64,000 nt of DNA from Acestrorhynchus altus (GCA_034509495.1 CM067518.1:7669271-7733270); one strand, 5' to 3'; shown: positions 50,254-61,860, counted from the first letter of the stretch. Notes: generated by a model not told the origin, from the letters alone. Program-made: numbers and translations.

Positions 50254-51289
50254 ATGTTTTAATGAAATACAAACTGTACATTTTATAAATTGTCCTGATA
50301 TATGAACCTCAACATTCATTGTTCTGTGCATCTCCTTTAGAAATAGCCATTGCAACTTGACCCCACTACCATACATGAATTAATTTAAAATAATACAATG
50401 TGCATGAATATGTCTTTAAAAAGAAACATCTAACATCTAAAACTTTGTACAAAGTTGTTTGAATGCATTTCTTTCTTAATATGTCTCACTGCATAGCCTA
50501 TTCATTACCAAAATGAAAACTGACTGTCCAAGCACTAATCTATTCAATCCATATATGAGGATCTTCTCAAATCAGATCTAAGATTGACATTTTGAATATT
50601 GACAACCAAAGGTCACTCACACAAACATGGTGCCTTCATAATAACTAGTGGTCAAGGTTTTTCCATTCCAACTGTCACGTTAGCTATAATTCCAGCTTAT
50701 TGAGCAACTCTTCCTATTGTGAAGCCTTCTAAGCCCATTCAATGTAAACATCAAAACATCGCAGTGAACAAACAGCCAACAAATATCCAATCATCACCCA
50801 GATAAAGGACAAAGAAAGGTCATCAATTTTTCTTTCAGTTAACCCAAGCACATAACAATGGAATGGTATGTAAGTGAAAATTGAACAGCCTTCACTCATC
50901 TTTTAAAAAATATCTGCTGTGGTCACTGTGAGTATACAGTTCCATGAAGCTGCTTTTAAAAAGTGTTCACAAACTTGTCTGAAAATGTCTGACTTTTTGG
51001 GCTTTCATCTGCCATGCAGTTACAGAAATCGTTCTGAATATCATTTTTACAACAAATGGCTCATTTCTTAGAGGATATATGCTGATGACTTTGCATCAGA
51101 GTGTAATTGTGGCAAAGTCTAACGAGTGACAGTTAAAAAATTAAAAATTAAGAATATAAACTCTCATCTAAAGTGTTAAACTATATATCATATTTAGGCC
51201 TCTCAAATTATTAATGGCAATTTATGTAAGTTAGGAGTTTATACATTTTTAAAAATCAATTTTATCAGATCTACTTACTATATAGGAGC
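50249..51289. other. Intergenic sequence
   Basis: No gene recognised. Confidence 0.55.
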
Positions 51290-51385
51290 ATGTTGTAGTA
51301 GTTCGTCTGTTTCTGTGCATACTTTTACCCTTTTCTTCAATGATCATGACCCCACATGACCACCACAGAGCAGGTATTTGAGTGG
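51290..51385 (-). repeat. Fold-back teleost repeat, short third copy
   Basis: TGTTTCTGTGCATACTTT, then ATGATCATGACCCCACATGA and CCACCACAGAGCAGGTATTTG read in reverse as the GCTCTGTGGTGG / GGTCATGATCAT / GTATGCACAGAAACAG tail of the element at 7.0-7.6 kb. Only the 3' part is present. Confidence 0.5.
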
Positions 51386-52527
51386 TCAGTCATATTAGGG
51401 CTGTCATTTAATTAAAACAAATAACCAAGAAATCACACAATTCACTGTGATTAATCATCAACATCCCTTATAATGATTTAAAAGGTTATTTGACTCATAA
51501 CAACAATGAAAAACATTTTGTTACATAAAATAAAACTACAAAACTTTTTTCAATAAACACTTTAACCAGACAAAGAAATGTTGAAGGATTCAAATGGGTT
51601 GTTATGGTTCTAAAAAGAACCACAGCCTTTACTAAAGAAACACTGAAAAAACCCAATGTGACCCCTTTAAGTTCAGTGGGGAGTACTGATTCCAACATAA
51701 AGATGACATAGTTTAGCTGTGGTCAGTATAGCTATACACTGATATGGATATTGGTTGGATGGTTTGATAAAAAAGGGAAAAGTCTGATGTTTGTAATTTG
51801 AACAAGTACTTTGAGTTTAGATTAAATATAATAAGCAAAACACTCATCCAAAATATGACTGGTGGCCTTTTGAAGGAATGCCTGATCTATTGACCAGCTA
51901 TCAGTCATTATTTCTCAGAAGTGTGAAAACTGACATGTAGGAAGATGATATTGAATCGAAATAATCCCAATATTGTCTCCAAAATGATTAATGTCAAAGG
52001 AACTACAGTCGCTTTAATAAGCGAGCATTGTTTTGTTTTTTAACAATGCATTTAAGAGGTGTTCTTGAGCTTGAGGAAAGGACAAGGCTAATTGCTCAAA
52101 CCACCCAGAATGACCTCATCTCCTGGAAAGCGTTAAAAAAGGCATCTGTCCATCTTGAAAGAGATGAAACCTCTCGTTCCCACCACAGTGGATTTATTAC
52201 TCGGCTGCTCCGCAGTGAGAATTGTTTAGCTTGAGCGCAACAGAAACACTGAATTCAAGCGCAGGTTGTTATTGGGGCCATAAACTGTCTAGACTGCACT
52301 CCCCTCCTTTTCCACCTTCAGTCAGTCTCAGTGTGATAGACATTTGTTTTTATAAGATATATAGAGTCCTCTTTGTGTCTCGAAGGACAGCAGGGACATT
52401 TTTGTGGGTTCTCCTTTATCTGACCAGCACTGCTGGTTTAGATGACATGGCCATTGGAAAGTAGGTGTGTAAACCAAAACCTGCTAAGAAATGCTCATGA
52501 TTTATAAATCCTGTGGTCATTTCAACA
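51386..52527. other. Intergenic sequence
   Basis: No gene recognised. The part around 52.0-52.45 kb is repeat-poor and has somewhat higher GC. Confidence 0.5.
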
Positions 52528-52700
52528 CTCTTAAAAATATAAAGGTGTCATATAATGTTTGGAATGATGCCATGGGAGAACCACTTTTGGTTCCATAAAG
52601 AATTTTTCAATGGACAGATGTTCAAAGAACCACTTTTGGAAATGAGATGTCAGTAGGAAGAGGCTACATAAGATAAAGGTTCTATAGTAATTAAAGATTT
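52528..52700. mobile_element. GGTTCTTT-type MITE
   Basis: CTCTTAAAAATATAAAGGTG opens the element. TGATGCCATGGGAGAACCAC, TTTTGGTTCCATAAAGAAT and TTCAAAGAACCAC follow, and GATAAAGGTTCTATAG closes it. This is the best-preserved copy of the otophysan non-autonomous element in the window. Confidence 0.55.
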
Positions 52701-54332
52701 TTGTGTTTTGTGCACAACCAAGTCAAGACCCACTAGGGACATTTATTCTACACTCTAAAAGAGGTACTTCAATAAATGAAGAGTGTATATATAGAGCTGT
52801 GACAACTTACACAAACATTTTTGTGTTTACATGGCTCTTCATTGTGCTGAAAAAACAAATGAGCTTTTTGCTATTTTATGGTACTATGTATATGTATAGG
52901 TATTTGTGTTATGTAATGTTTCCTGACAAAAAGCAGAAAAGTTATATATATATATGTCAATTTTTTCTCTGCCCACACCATTAACACCATTTGTGAAGTG
53001 TTTTGATCATCTCATCAGCTAAGATTATGGGTCAAAATGCACTTCTGCATGCCAAGAAACAGGGTGGTTTGTCTGGAGCCATTCTCAAGACATTCAGATT
53101 TTCAGCCTATATAGTAGACCACCTTTACAACTTTCATGTGTATTTTTTACCTTAACAGATGAAATCTTTAAATGTCTGGCAAAGTGGGTTGAAATGTTCT
53201 TTCTTGCTGCCTCTCTAACTCAATTTTAGGGCTATCAATCTCCTTCTGCAGAAGTGTAAGACATAAACAGTTGACAGAGAGAAAGAGGGAGAGATGTATT
53301 GAAGGTGGCCAGGCCTTCTATTGAGGAGGGCTGTAAATTCCTTCTCACTCCCTGAGCACTTACCATTCTCACATTATGCAAACGGAAGAATGGGGGTTCG
53401 AAGATTAAGATTCTTTGACAATATGTCTGACTTGAGGTGTGAAATTTTTAAAACCACAGCTGTCCATCCTGAAACAGGACATACTGCTTATGCACAATTA
53501 GCGAGCTATCACAATCATTTGCTGTGGCCTGCTGAGATTCCAGTGACATCTTTATCAGATTTCAGATGTATTTAGAAATAACAATGTATTATGGTCTCAG
53601 TCTTTGGACATGTGCTACCAAAAAACATATCATCAGTTTGAAATGGCCAAAGTCCGTTGTTGCCTTTGATACAGGCTAACTGTGCATCAGCCTATATATT
53701 TGATCTGGCTGGAACATGTGATAAGGATACTGTTCTTTGTTGCTGATCAATACACCAGATGTAGATTATTTGAAGCTATTTAAAACAATATGACTGTTCT
53801 AAGTGAGGTTTCTGTCTGCTTTTAATTGTATGTATATACTTGGCCATCTGGGTAAGACATACATATGAAGGGTATGACACATTGTAAACTCTCTGTGAAA
53901 AGTATGGATTATGAAAATGTGATATTTTTCAAAGTCAAACTTTAACTTCACTGGTGACAAAATCTCTTGGATTTTTCGGGGGGCAAGTCTATGAATGTGT
54001 CTTAGTGGTGATAGTGTCTAGACATATTTACATATTTAAATGAATGTGAATGGGCTTATGAATTATCTGCATATTTGCATTCATATGCTACATGAATGCA
54101 TGGCATTTAGGAAAATATTATACAGATATGATATGAAATATTTGAATTATGGGCATTTTAATGAATTATATGTATATGTGTATACATATATGTAAATTAT
54201 GTATACATATATATTTCGAAAAGGCAATATGCAATATTTTATTTTATATATAAATTTGCATTTTATTCGCAAGTAACCAGATAATAGTTTAAAGAACTCT
54301 TTGTCTTTTCTTCTTTCTGCCTGTGGGACACA

Positions 54333-54336
<4 letters not shown>
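52701..54336. other. Distal upstream region of SALL4
   Basis: AT-rich with no coding sequence. At about 54,065-54,105 the octamer ATTTGCAT (54,073-54,080) sits in a stretch of overlapping POU/homeodomain-like words (GAATTATCTGCAT, TCATATGCTACATGAATGCA), roughly 0.6 kb before the SALL4 start codon. Confidence 0.45.

Positions 54337-54376
<40 letters not shown>
54337..54376. repeat. (CT)n tract upstream of SALL4
   Basis: About 19 CT units ending in CCCCCGCC, 300 bp before the start codon. On the other strand it is a GA repeat, which can bind GAGA-type factors or form triplex DNA. Confidence 0.95.
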
Positions 54377-54377
<1 letters not shown>

Positions 54378-54674
54378 CCGCCCTCTCTCCTCCCTCCTAT
54401 TTCGATTGGCTGTCTCCAGCACAGGGCCCGCCCTCCGCCGCTCTCTGCTTTTCTCATCAATGAAGCCCTATTTGAATAATGTGTAAGCACTTGGCCCGGA
54501 GCCAATCAGCTGTCAGAGGGCCGTGATAAATCGCAACGCGTTATTGATAATAATAATTACTTTGACATGCGCATTTCTACTTGAGGGGCTAATTTCCCAG
54601 TCTGGAGCGTTTGGGAAGGAGAGGGGTAAAATAGCGTTACTATTTGCCCCCCAGATGGTTGGTTGGAGTTTGCC
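54377..54674 (+). promoter_or_regulatory. SALL4: SALL4 proximal promoter and 5' UTR
   Basis: GC and CpG content rise sharply here. Visible elements: an inverted CCAAT box (ATTGG, 54,405-54,409), an SP/KLF-type CCCGCCC (54,427-54,433) and a direct CCAAT box (CCAAT, 54,502-54,506, in AGCCAATCAG). Homeodomain-type words GTGATAAAT and TATTGATAATAATAATTAC follow. No TATA box at a fitting distance. The transcription start is not fixed by the sequence alone. Confidence 0.6.
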
Positions 54675-54741
54675 ATGTCGCGACGCAAGCAGTCCAAACC
54701 GCAGCACATCAACTCAGAGGAGCCCGCTTCTGCAGAGACCG
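54675..54741 (+). CDS. SALL4: SALL4 coding exon 1
   Basis: Encodes 22 residues carrying the NuRD-binding motif plus one base of a glycine codon; donor GTGAGC. The ATG context TGCC-ATG-T has a weak +4, but the conserved N-terminus fixes the start. Confidence 0.96.
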
Positions 54742-57700
54742 GTGAGCGCTGAGTTGGAGCTCAGACTGGATTTGGGTTCTGTCTGGGATTAGACCTGATT
54801 TAGACTGGGGTTGGGTCCCACTGGGTTTGGGTTCAGACTGGTTCTGGGTTTAGAGTGGGTTTGGGTTTAGAGGGAGTTCAGACAGGGTTTGGATTCAGAC
54901 TGGAACTGGTTTGGGTTGGGGTCGCTGCTCTGGGCCAAATGGAGGCTGTTTGAGTGGCAGAAGCTGCTTTTGTTCTTCACTTGAAGGAGAAAGTTCAGAC
55001 TCGGAGGGAAGTTTGATCTGCTTTGGTTCTCAGTGTGGCTCGACTTTAACCGCGTCTTACTGCGGATCTAACCGCCTGAACTTTCTGGGGCGAGTTTCTA
55101 TTTCCAGCTACGTCTTCACCTCGTATCTCCACACTAACGCAGGTCCAGCTCGTGTTTCGATTGCCCGAGCTCCTCGCTGCTCTGATCAGACAGTGGTGGG
55201 CTTCTGTGTGCAACACTGTGTCCACTCTCCACCTCTGAGTGAGAGCTTCATGCCTCCAACTTTAGAGACCTTTCTGCAGCTCTGTTCCTCCACTCAGCCC
55301 TGCAGTGATGGACCACGGTGGAGCTCCTAAGGCTGATTTGAGCTTTATTCCATCTGCAGCGTGGTCTAAAACAAAGACCAGCCAACAGGTCTTTGACCAG
55401 CCATCAGCCCTCCACCGACACCCCCCTCCTTAAACCTATGACTTTCTTTGGGCTTCATATGGAGATGGAGAGGTGGGGGGATGGAAAGGGCTGGTCGTGT
55501 AGGTGGGGGGTCGATTGCTGTTCTCATATGTAAACTGTACTCTCTGACCCCCACAATTGGAGTAGGGGTCTGCACTGGTTTTGGAAGCCAGAGCTGACCT
55601 TCTCTGCATTCTATGAAACACTTGATCGTGATTAAATATCAGCAGGTCTTAGAAATGTTAGATCACCTTGTGTCACGTTGGGGTCATGTTGCGCTTGTTG
55701 TTAGGGCGCCCCCCCGAGGCGCATTTGCGTACGTGCATTCATTCGCTATTGTCCAGGGGGAAGCAAGGGATGAAGGGGTAGAAGTTGCACACTCTTCTGG
55801 AAGCGGTCCTTTCACCTCTTTTTGGAGATGGTAATGGCTGCGCTTGTAGGAGCAGCTTCCTCCACCTCCTCCAGGTCTTTCTGGAGATCTTCAGAAAACT
55901 GAAGGTGTAGTTTGGGGGCTGTTAACAGGTGATCTCCCTTCTGGCAGGGGGGGGGGCATTTTGTGTAAAACAATAGATGTGTTGAAAAGGTCTGTTGACC
56001 GAATGAATGGGCAGTTGATTCTGTCTGGGCTGCGTCCCTGCATGATGATTACTCCAATAAATGGCTGGTTTACTGGTGGGTGGTTTTAGGCCAGGTTTAA
56101 AAGCAGAGTTTTGATGCAAAGATAAATCTCAAATCTGAGCTGCAAAATCTCATGGATTAAAGTGATTAATGGTGCAGTTTCTTGAGTGGATAGTGGCCTC
56201 ACTTCAAACTGTGCTGGAGGAGAGATTGTTGCTTTATGTGAATGGATTTGCTGAAAGTCCCAGTATAGTTGAGAAGCTCATTGATTCTATGACTTTAGGT
56301 AAACAACGCCCCCCTCTGGTGAATGGTGTACACTGCTTTATGTGCACTGCTGGACATGGCACATAAGATACTAATATATTAGACTGAAGAACATGCAAGA
56401 ACATTTATGGTCTTTAGTAGTAGGTATAGGTGACCAAATATTGTATGAAAACCACGCATGTCCATCCATTTTGTCTGTTTTTGCTTTCACCATAATGTGA
56501 ATCTGACTTTTGAAATTGTATCAGAATTTTCCATCCATTGTATCCATTCTTCTACATTAACCTCCATTCAAAGTTGTGTTTTTGTCTTTTCCTGTACAAT
56601 CTCCATGCGTGTGTTGTACAGAGATCTGTACAGAAGTGACACTGAAGTAAAATGTGCTATTTGTTCTGCTGTTCAACAATATATTTACATTTTTTTTGTA
56701 TGATTTCTTGCTGTAGGGATTCTTCAAGATGTCCAGACTGAGGAGGATGGGAATGAGATCAAGAGGTGTCGAATGGAGGAGACCAGAATTTGCGAGAAAT
56801 GCTGTGCAGAGTTCTTTGATGAAGCAGAATTTCTTGAGCATGAGAGAAACTGTACTAAAAGTCAACAGGTTGTCATCATGAAGGACGGGGATGGGGGACC
56901 GATGCCTCCCGAGTTCTCCCAGTGCTCCCCTGGAGACTTCCAAAGCGACCATAGTGATGGCCAGTCTAGCATTAACTCCCAGTTAAAGCACAGCATGGAG
57001 TCTGTCGACACAATGGAGGATGAGTCAAAGCTGATTGGAGATGGTGACTTAAAACATGGCCAAGATGATCCATCCAGCAGCCCTGACATGAACTACTTAC
57101 CCAGTTCAAAAGTGCAAGACTCTAATGTAACCCTTAAAACCATGCCTGGCACAACAGTTGCTGTGACGCAACATTCATCTACTTCTAGTCAGAAGTCTCC
57201 ACCACCCTCATCACAGCAAGACACCCTCCAAGCCATACCCATGATCCTTGAGCAGTTGGTTAGCCTTCAGCAACAGCAGCTACAGCAGATCCAGCTGACC
57301 GAGCAGATTCGCATTCAGGTGGCTATGATGGCTCCTCAGAGCCTGCATTCTGCAGTGGGAGCTGCCATGGATCCCCTCAAGGCACTTGGTGCACATCTTT
57401 CCCAGCAACTCTCAGCAGCTGCTGCCCTAATAGGAAAGCGAACAGGCTCCCAGAGTTTGTCTTTGGAAGCCCTCAAGCAAGGTAAACTACCTCAGTCCAG
57501 TAGTGGTCCTGCATCACTTGCTGGAGGTGCTGGCTCTGTAGCCATGAAGGCAGACATGATCAAAGGACTCCCAGATCTAGCCAGCCGACTTCCAGCTTTA
57601 CTTCCCCAGTCACCAGCAGTCATGGCATTCCAAAGTCCCTTCAGTGCTCTCGCAGCAGGTATCGACCCCTCCAAAAAAGGGAAAAGTAAGGTGCCTGGCC

Positions 57701-60143
57701 CAACAGAATTGAAGAATGGAGCTGGTGAGCAGATGTTTAAGCACAAATGCAAGTTCTGCGGGAAGACCTTTGGGAATGACAGTGCCCTCCAGATTCATTT
57801 GCGCTCACACACTGGTGAAAGGCCATTTAAATGTAACATCTGTGGAAACCGTTTCACAACGAAAGGGAACCTCAAAGTGCATTTCCAGAGGCACAAAGAC
57901 AAATATCCGCACATTAAGATGAATCCACATCCTGTACCAGAGCACCTGGACAATATTCCCACAAACAATGGCATTCCTTATGGCATGTCTGTGCCCATTG
58001 AGGAGTCAAATATTGTGGATAGTAAACCCATGCTTGGCCTCCCATCTACTGGTCTCCATCCATCAGTGCTCCAAGGATTAAAGTCTTCATTTGACATTCC
58101 AGTTACTGGTGACCTCTACACACAAAGGCCCTCCTCATCTGGTAGCGATGGTGCATCTGTGTCCTCAGGTGTGCTCAATCATGAGGTGGGACTGGATCAA
58201 GGCAAGGAAGCCCCTGATGCTCTCACTAGTCTGCAACATGTGAATGGCACTGGCCTATCAGGAGAAAATGGATCTGGCACAGCCAAACTTCAGCAGATGG
58301 TGGACGGCCTGGAAAAGAGGACCAATGACCCCAATGAATGTGTGATCTGCCACAGGGTCTTGAGCTGCCAAAGTTCTCTCAAGATGCATTACCGTACACA
58401 CACTGGAGAGCGGCCCTACAAGTGTAAGATATGTGGAAGGGCCTTTTCTACCAAGGGCAACCTTAAAGCTCACTATGGCGTCCATAGGGCCAATACGCCA
58501 CTTAAGATGCAACACTCCTGTCCAATTTGTCAGAAGAAGTTCACCAACGCTGTTGTACTGCAGCAGCATATTCGGATGCATATGGGTGGCCAGATTCCCA
58601 ACACACCACTGCCCGATAGCCAGTATGAGAGTCCAGAAACGATGGATTCCAGTTTGTTGGAGGAAAAGAACATGGATGCTAGTGGGCTTGAGGAGAGCAT
58701 GGAGGAACAAGATCTGGATTTGGACAATCAGGAGAAGCAAAATGCATCGGAGATGAGTCCTGTTCCTGTTACAAAAGGGGAGCAGCCTTTCAATGGCTCA
58801 CCTGCCATGTTCTCAGGCATTGCTGCTCTAGAAAACCACATGAAAAGCCTCACATCAGCCCTGAACTTGCAGCGACAAAGCAGCACTGCATCGGAAAGTG
58901 ATGGCGGACCCAAGGAGTCCCCATCAACAGCTGGCGAGCTGGAGTATAAGAATGGACGCAGTCCAACAGTTTCAGATTCTGTCTCCTTTCACTCTTCATC
59001 TCCAGTAGATGGACAGTTGGACAATGGACAGATAAAATCTCCAGAATCTGCAAAAAATGACAGTGGAACTGTGGTTGCTGTCAGAACAGACTCTGATAGT
59101 GGAGCACAAGATTTTGGTGAAACAAATGGAGCCCTGGACTTGACTTCTAGTTTGACGGCAAAAGTCATTAAAGAAGAACCCGGCCTGTCATTTTCAAACG
59201 GAGACTACTGTAAGTCGTCGTTCAACTGTTTTCACAAGTCAGCAATACTTTCACTGTTCAATTTGGTTTAACATATCTTTTCTACTTCACAGCTGCAGGT
59301 CACATGCAATTCTTGAGGGTGCCTCCAAGTTTGGTTAAACTGGAAATGCAGATTCCTCCTGAGAATCCAATGGGTGCCCACAACCAATATGGTTCCCAGC
59401 TGCCCCAGGGGACAGCTACGCCTCCTCCTAGCTCCAGTGCCCCTCGCCGCTCTGCCAAGCAACATCTGTGTAACGTATGTGGCAAGAACTTCTCCTCTGC
59501 CAGTGCGTTGCAGATCCATGAACGTACGCACACTGGAGAGAAGCCCTTTGCTTGCACCATTTGTGGCAGAGCTTTTACAACAAAAGGAAATCTCAAGGTA
59601 ACTTTTCTTTCTTTCTTTAAGTTTGATGGAAAGGGAACATGTTCCACTTACTACAGTATACATGAACGGAATTAATAACATGTCTCATGCTTACACTGAT
59701 CTATACCTGTTTCACAGGTACATGTTGGAACACACATGTGGAATAATTCGACAAGGCGTGGCCAGCGTCTGTCCTTGGATAACCCCATGGCACTAATGGC
59801 CATGGGTGCTGAATCCAAGATGATCCCAGAAATGCTGCAGCCTCCAAAAGACTTGATTCCCTCACCAATGAACTTTGATCCATCTGTTTGGAATCAGTAC
59901 GCTGCTGCTTTCTCAAACGGGCTGACAATGAAAACCAATGAGATTTCAGTCATCCAAAATGGAGGCATCCCTCTCCCTGGAAGTCTTGCTGGTGGCCCTT
60001 TGGTTGCCTCCACTGGAGGACTGAAGATGGACTCTTCTCACTCAGGCATTCCAGCTACTGTTGCTGAAATGGAAAAGAATGGCTCAGAGAGTGTAGTAAA
60101 ATCACAATTTCCACATTTTATGGAGGAGGGCAAAGTGAATTAA
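54675..60143 (+). CDS. SALL4: Spalt-like transcription factor 4 (complete, four coding exons)
   Basis: Exons 54675-54741, 56717-59209, 59293-59597 and 59718-60143 join to 1096 residues (human SALL4 has 1053). The protein opens with MSRRKQSKPQHI, the SALL-family motif that recruits the NuRD corepressor. A C2HC finger lies at 48-68 (C48, C51, H64, C68). The Q-rich SALL oligomerisation stretch starts at about residue 198 (QQQQLQQIQLTEQIRIQV). C2H2 fingers: a pair at 367-387/395-415, a triplet at 564-584/592-612/624-644 and a C-terminal pair at 913-933/941-961. The 1+2+3+2 layout is that of SALL4; SALL1/3 have an extra pair. ALDLTSSLTAKVIKEEPG near residue 841 contains a SUMO consensus (IKEE). 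The end, QFPHFMEEGKVN, parallels human QFPHFLEENKIAVS. SALL4 is a nuclear repressor that maintains pluripotency and patterns limb, heart and germline. Neighbours ZFP64 and ATP9A confirm the paralogue. Confidence 0.97.
54846..54874 (+). other. Candidate G-quadruplex in SALL4 intron 1
   Basis: Four GGG runs (54,846-54,848, 54,857-54,859, 54,863-54,865, 54,872-54,874) are separated by loops of 8, 3 and 6 bases. Further GGG runs lie just upstream. It is on the non-template strand, so it would be present in the pre-mRNA. One loop slightly exceeds the usual limit of 7. Confidence 0.4.
56307..56322 (-). promoter_or_regulatory. CTCF-like motif in SALL4 intron 1 (reverse orientation)
   Basis: On the minus strand the sequence reads TCACCAGAGGGGGGCG. 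It resembles the CTCF core CCACYAGRGGGC but has G where C is expected after AGAGGG and T at position 1. It is weaker than the two motifs around ZFP64. Confidence 0.25.
56717..59209 (+). CDS. SALL4: SALL4 coding exon 2 (large exon)
   Basis: 2,493 bp after acceptor TTGCTGTAG, with donor GTAAGT. It carries the C2HC finger, Q-rich domain, the finger pair and the finger triplet, that is about three quarters of the protein. Its length is a multiple of three and both boundaries are phase 1. Confidence 0.97.
59293..59597 (+). CDS. SALL4: SALL4 coding exon 3
   Basis: Follows an 83-bp intron (acceptor TTCACAG). It encodes the segment leading to the C-terminal finger pair, through FTTKGNLK in the last finger; donor GTAACT, phase 0. 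Confidence 0.96.
59718..60143 (+). CDS. SALL4: SALL4 coding exon 4
   Basis: Begins VHVGTHMWNNSTRRGQR, completing the last finger with H957 and H961. It ends with TAA at 60,141-60,143 after the conserved NEISVIQNGG and QFPHFMEE segments. Confidence 0.96.
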   Translation, partial: VHVGTHMWNNSTRRGQRLSLDNPMALMAMGAESKMIPEMLQPPKDLIPSPMNFDPSVWNQYAAAFSNGLTMKTNEISVIQNGGIPLPGSLAGGPLVASTGGLKMDSSHSGIPATVAEMEKNGSESVVKSQFPHFMEEGKVN

Positions 60144-61860
60144 GACCACAAGACTTTGCCTATACCAAATTCTAAGTGGGTACAATCATCCAACCCTCTG
60201 CATTAGTTTTCAGTTAGTTTAGCCTCTTCATGTTTCCATTTAGTGAAATGGGCAGCCAAGTTCGCCATCTAAATCTTTAGATATGTTAGCTAAACCGGAT
60301 GTAACTACTGTAGTTATTACTGTTCTCTAATATATGCGGGTATCTGTCAGTAATGTTTCTAGAAGTTGAATGTAAGTTTTACTTGAAATTGCTTTATTCC
60401 AGAACTGTCCTACTAGTGAGAACCTGCTGTGTGATGCAGTCTGCTAAACACTATCTCTCAACCTCTCACAAGGTACTTGGTTGTGGGGTGTGGTCTTATT
60501 TTAACAATTGACTGCTTGTAGTCTCTGCTACATGGCAGTTCTCATGCTCCTGTTGTGACATTTACTTTTGGTGAAGTTATGCTGAAATAACACCCAAGGC
60601 ATGTTTAGAGCTTGTGCAGCATTTCATAGTCGTAGACCAGCTTGCTGAAGTTCCAGTTCCCATGCTTACCTGTTAAAGTGCCTGCAAACTTGGCATTGTT
60701 GGTGTGTGAAAACTAGGTTTCATGTTAAATTATTCTGTTTTATTTTTTTTCCCCTAGCAGTTTCTAGCTGCTCTACCAAAAATGAAACAAGTGCCTGTTT
60801 AAGTGGTGCAGTTTTTCTTTTTTTTTCCATTGTTGAAGGAAAAAGCACCACACGATTGTAATGAAGGTTCTATATGACCAAAATGTACTATATTTTTGCA
60901 TGTAGCCTTAGTATTGTTTGAGAAATGCATAAACATTTAACCCTCCCCCCCATGTCCAGCATTATTTTTTCCAGATGGCATTTGGCCCTTTAGTTAAATA
61001 TGGCTCGAATCAGTGGGACTGAACAGTTTTCATTCATAGCCTTTTTTCTGAGGTATTCCAAGGGCCAGCATAATGCTGAAACACCCCTGCACTTTATTAC
61101 TTTAGTTCCTACGTTCTGCAAAAAAAAGAAATCTTGTAAATTAACTGGACCATCTGTTGACCCAGAAAGCTGTTTATTTGCCATTACCGCCGCCGTCGCC
61201 TGCCTGATGTTTACTTTGATCTTTCTAGGTGAGCTATGTGTTGTAGCTGTCTGATCAGAATGTGCTGTTATGTGCTTGTTTTGGGCAACTTTTGTGTATT
61301 GCTGCAATTGTACCAAAGAGAAGCAGTCTTATTTCTAACCCCCAAGCCTAGTGACTGCTCTTTTGTCCTCTCATCAGTAGTTATGTATGCATCCTTAAAC
61401 GGTATAGTGCATCTTTAGGCTCTAAAATGTTGACTTTGGTCAAACTTCTACCTCATTGAGATTTCTTTTGTTGTTCTCACTCTACTGACCTGAACTTTCT
61501 TTTTTTTTTCTTTTTTTTTCTTTTTCTTTGGTCATGTGCTGTGTAAGTGATGTTATGGTTACAATCTCTCCATAACCTGCTGATTTTACTAATGTGATGA
61601 ATGTATTGCTGGACACTTTGCACAACAACACTTGCTCAGAATAAACAAAGACTCCTGTATATTATCTTTATGCATTTGCCAAGTTGTGCCTTTTCACAAT
61701 GTAAAAGAAAGATGGCATCAGATCGAGGGGTCTTGTATGGTTCTTCAAACGTTGAGTCTGTTTTAGGCTTGTTTACAGTGTAGATGTTTTGTAAATGTTT
61801 ACTTTTTCCCCTCTCCATCCTCTTTGATTTTTTTTTTTTAAATAAAACCCAGGATGACTT
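60144..61860 (+). other. SALL4: SALL4 3' UTR
   Basis: About 1.7 kb without open reading frames of note, rich in T runs (for example 61,500-61,530). Canonical AATAAA signals lie at 61,640-61,645 and 61,841-61,846, giving two possible cleavage sites. Confidence 0.75.
61841..61846 (+). terminator. SALL4: SALL4 distal polyadenylation signal
   Basis: AATAAA preceded by a T-rich tract and followed within 30 bases by a T-rich GTTGCCTTTATTTC element, the usual layout of a strong poly(A) site. A proximal AATAAA lies at 61,640. Confidence 0.65.

Larger units (their letters stand above)
54742..56716. other. SALL4 intron 1
   Basis: 1,975 bp. The first 170 bp are a degenerate G-rich repeat (TTTGGGTTCAGACTGG and variants). 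CpG-rich patches near 55.0-55.15 and 55.7 kb may extend the promoter CpG island. A CTCF-like motif lies near 56.31 kb. A 139-codon frame at 54,911-55,330 has no domain and is not regarded as coding. Confidence 0.7.

Noticed and set aside
54911..55330. 139-codon cysteine/serine-rich frame in SALL4 intron 1
   Set aside because: Sits in CpG-rich intronic sequence just after the promoter, with no domain and no splice logic with SALL4 exons.
58258..58740. 160-codon minus-strand frame inside SALL4 exon 2
   Set aside because: Antisense shadow of conserved zinc-finger codons.
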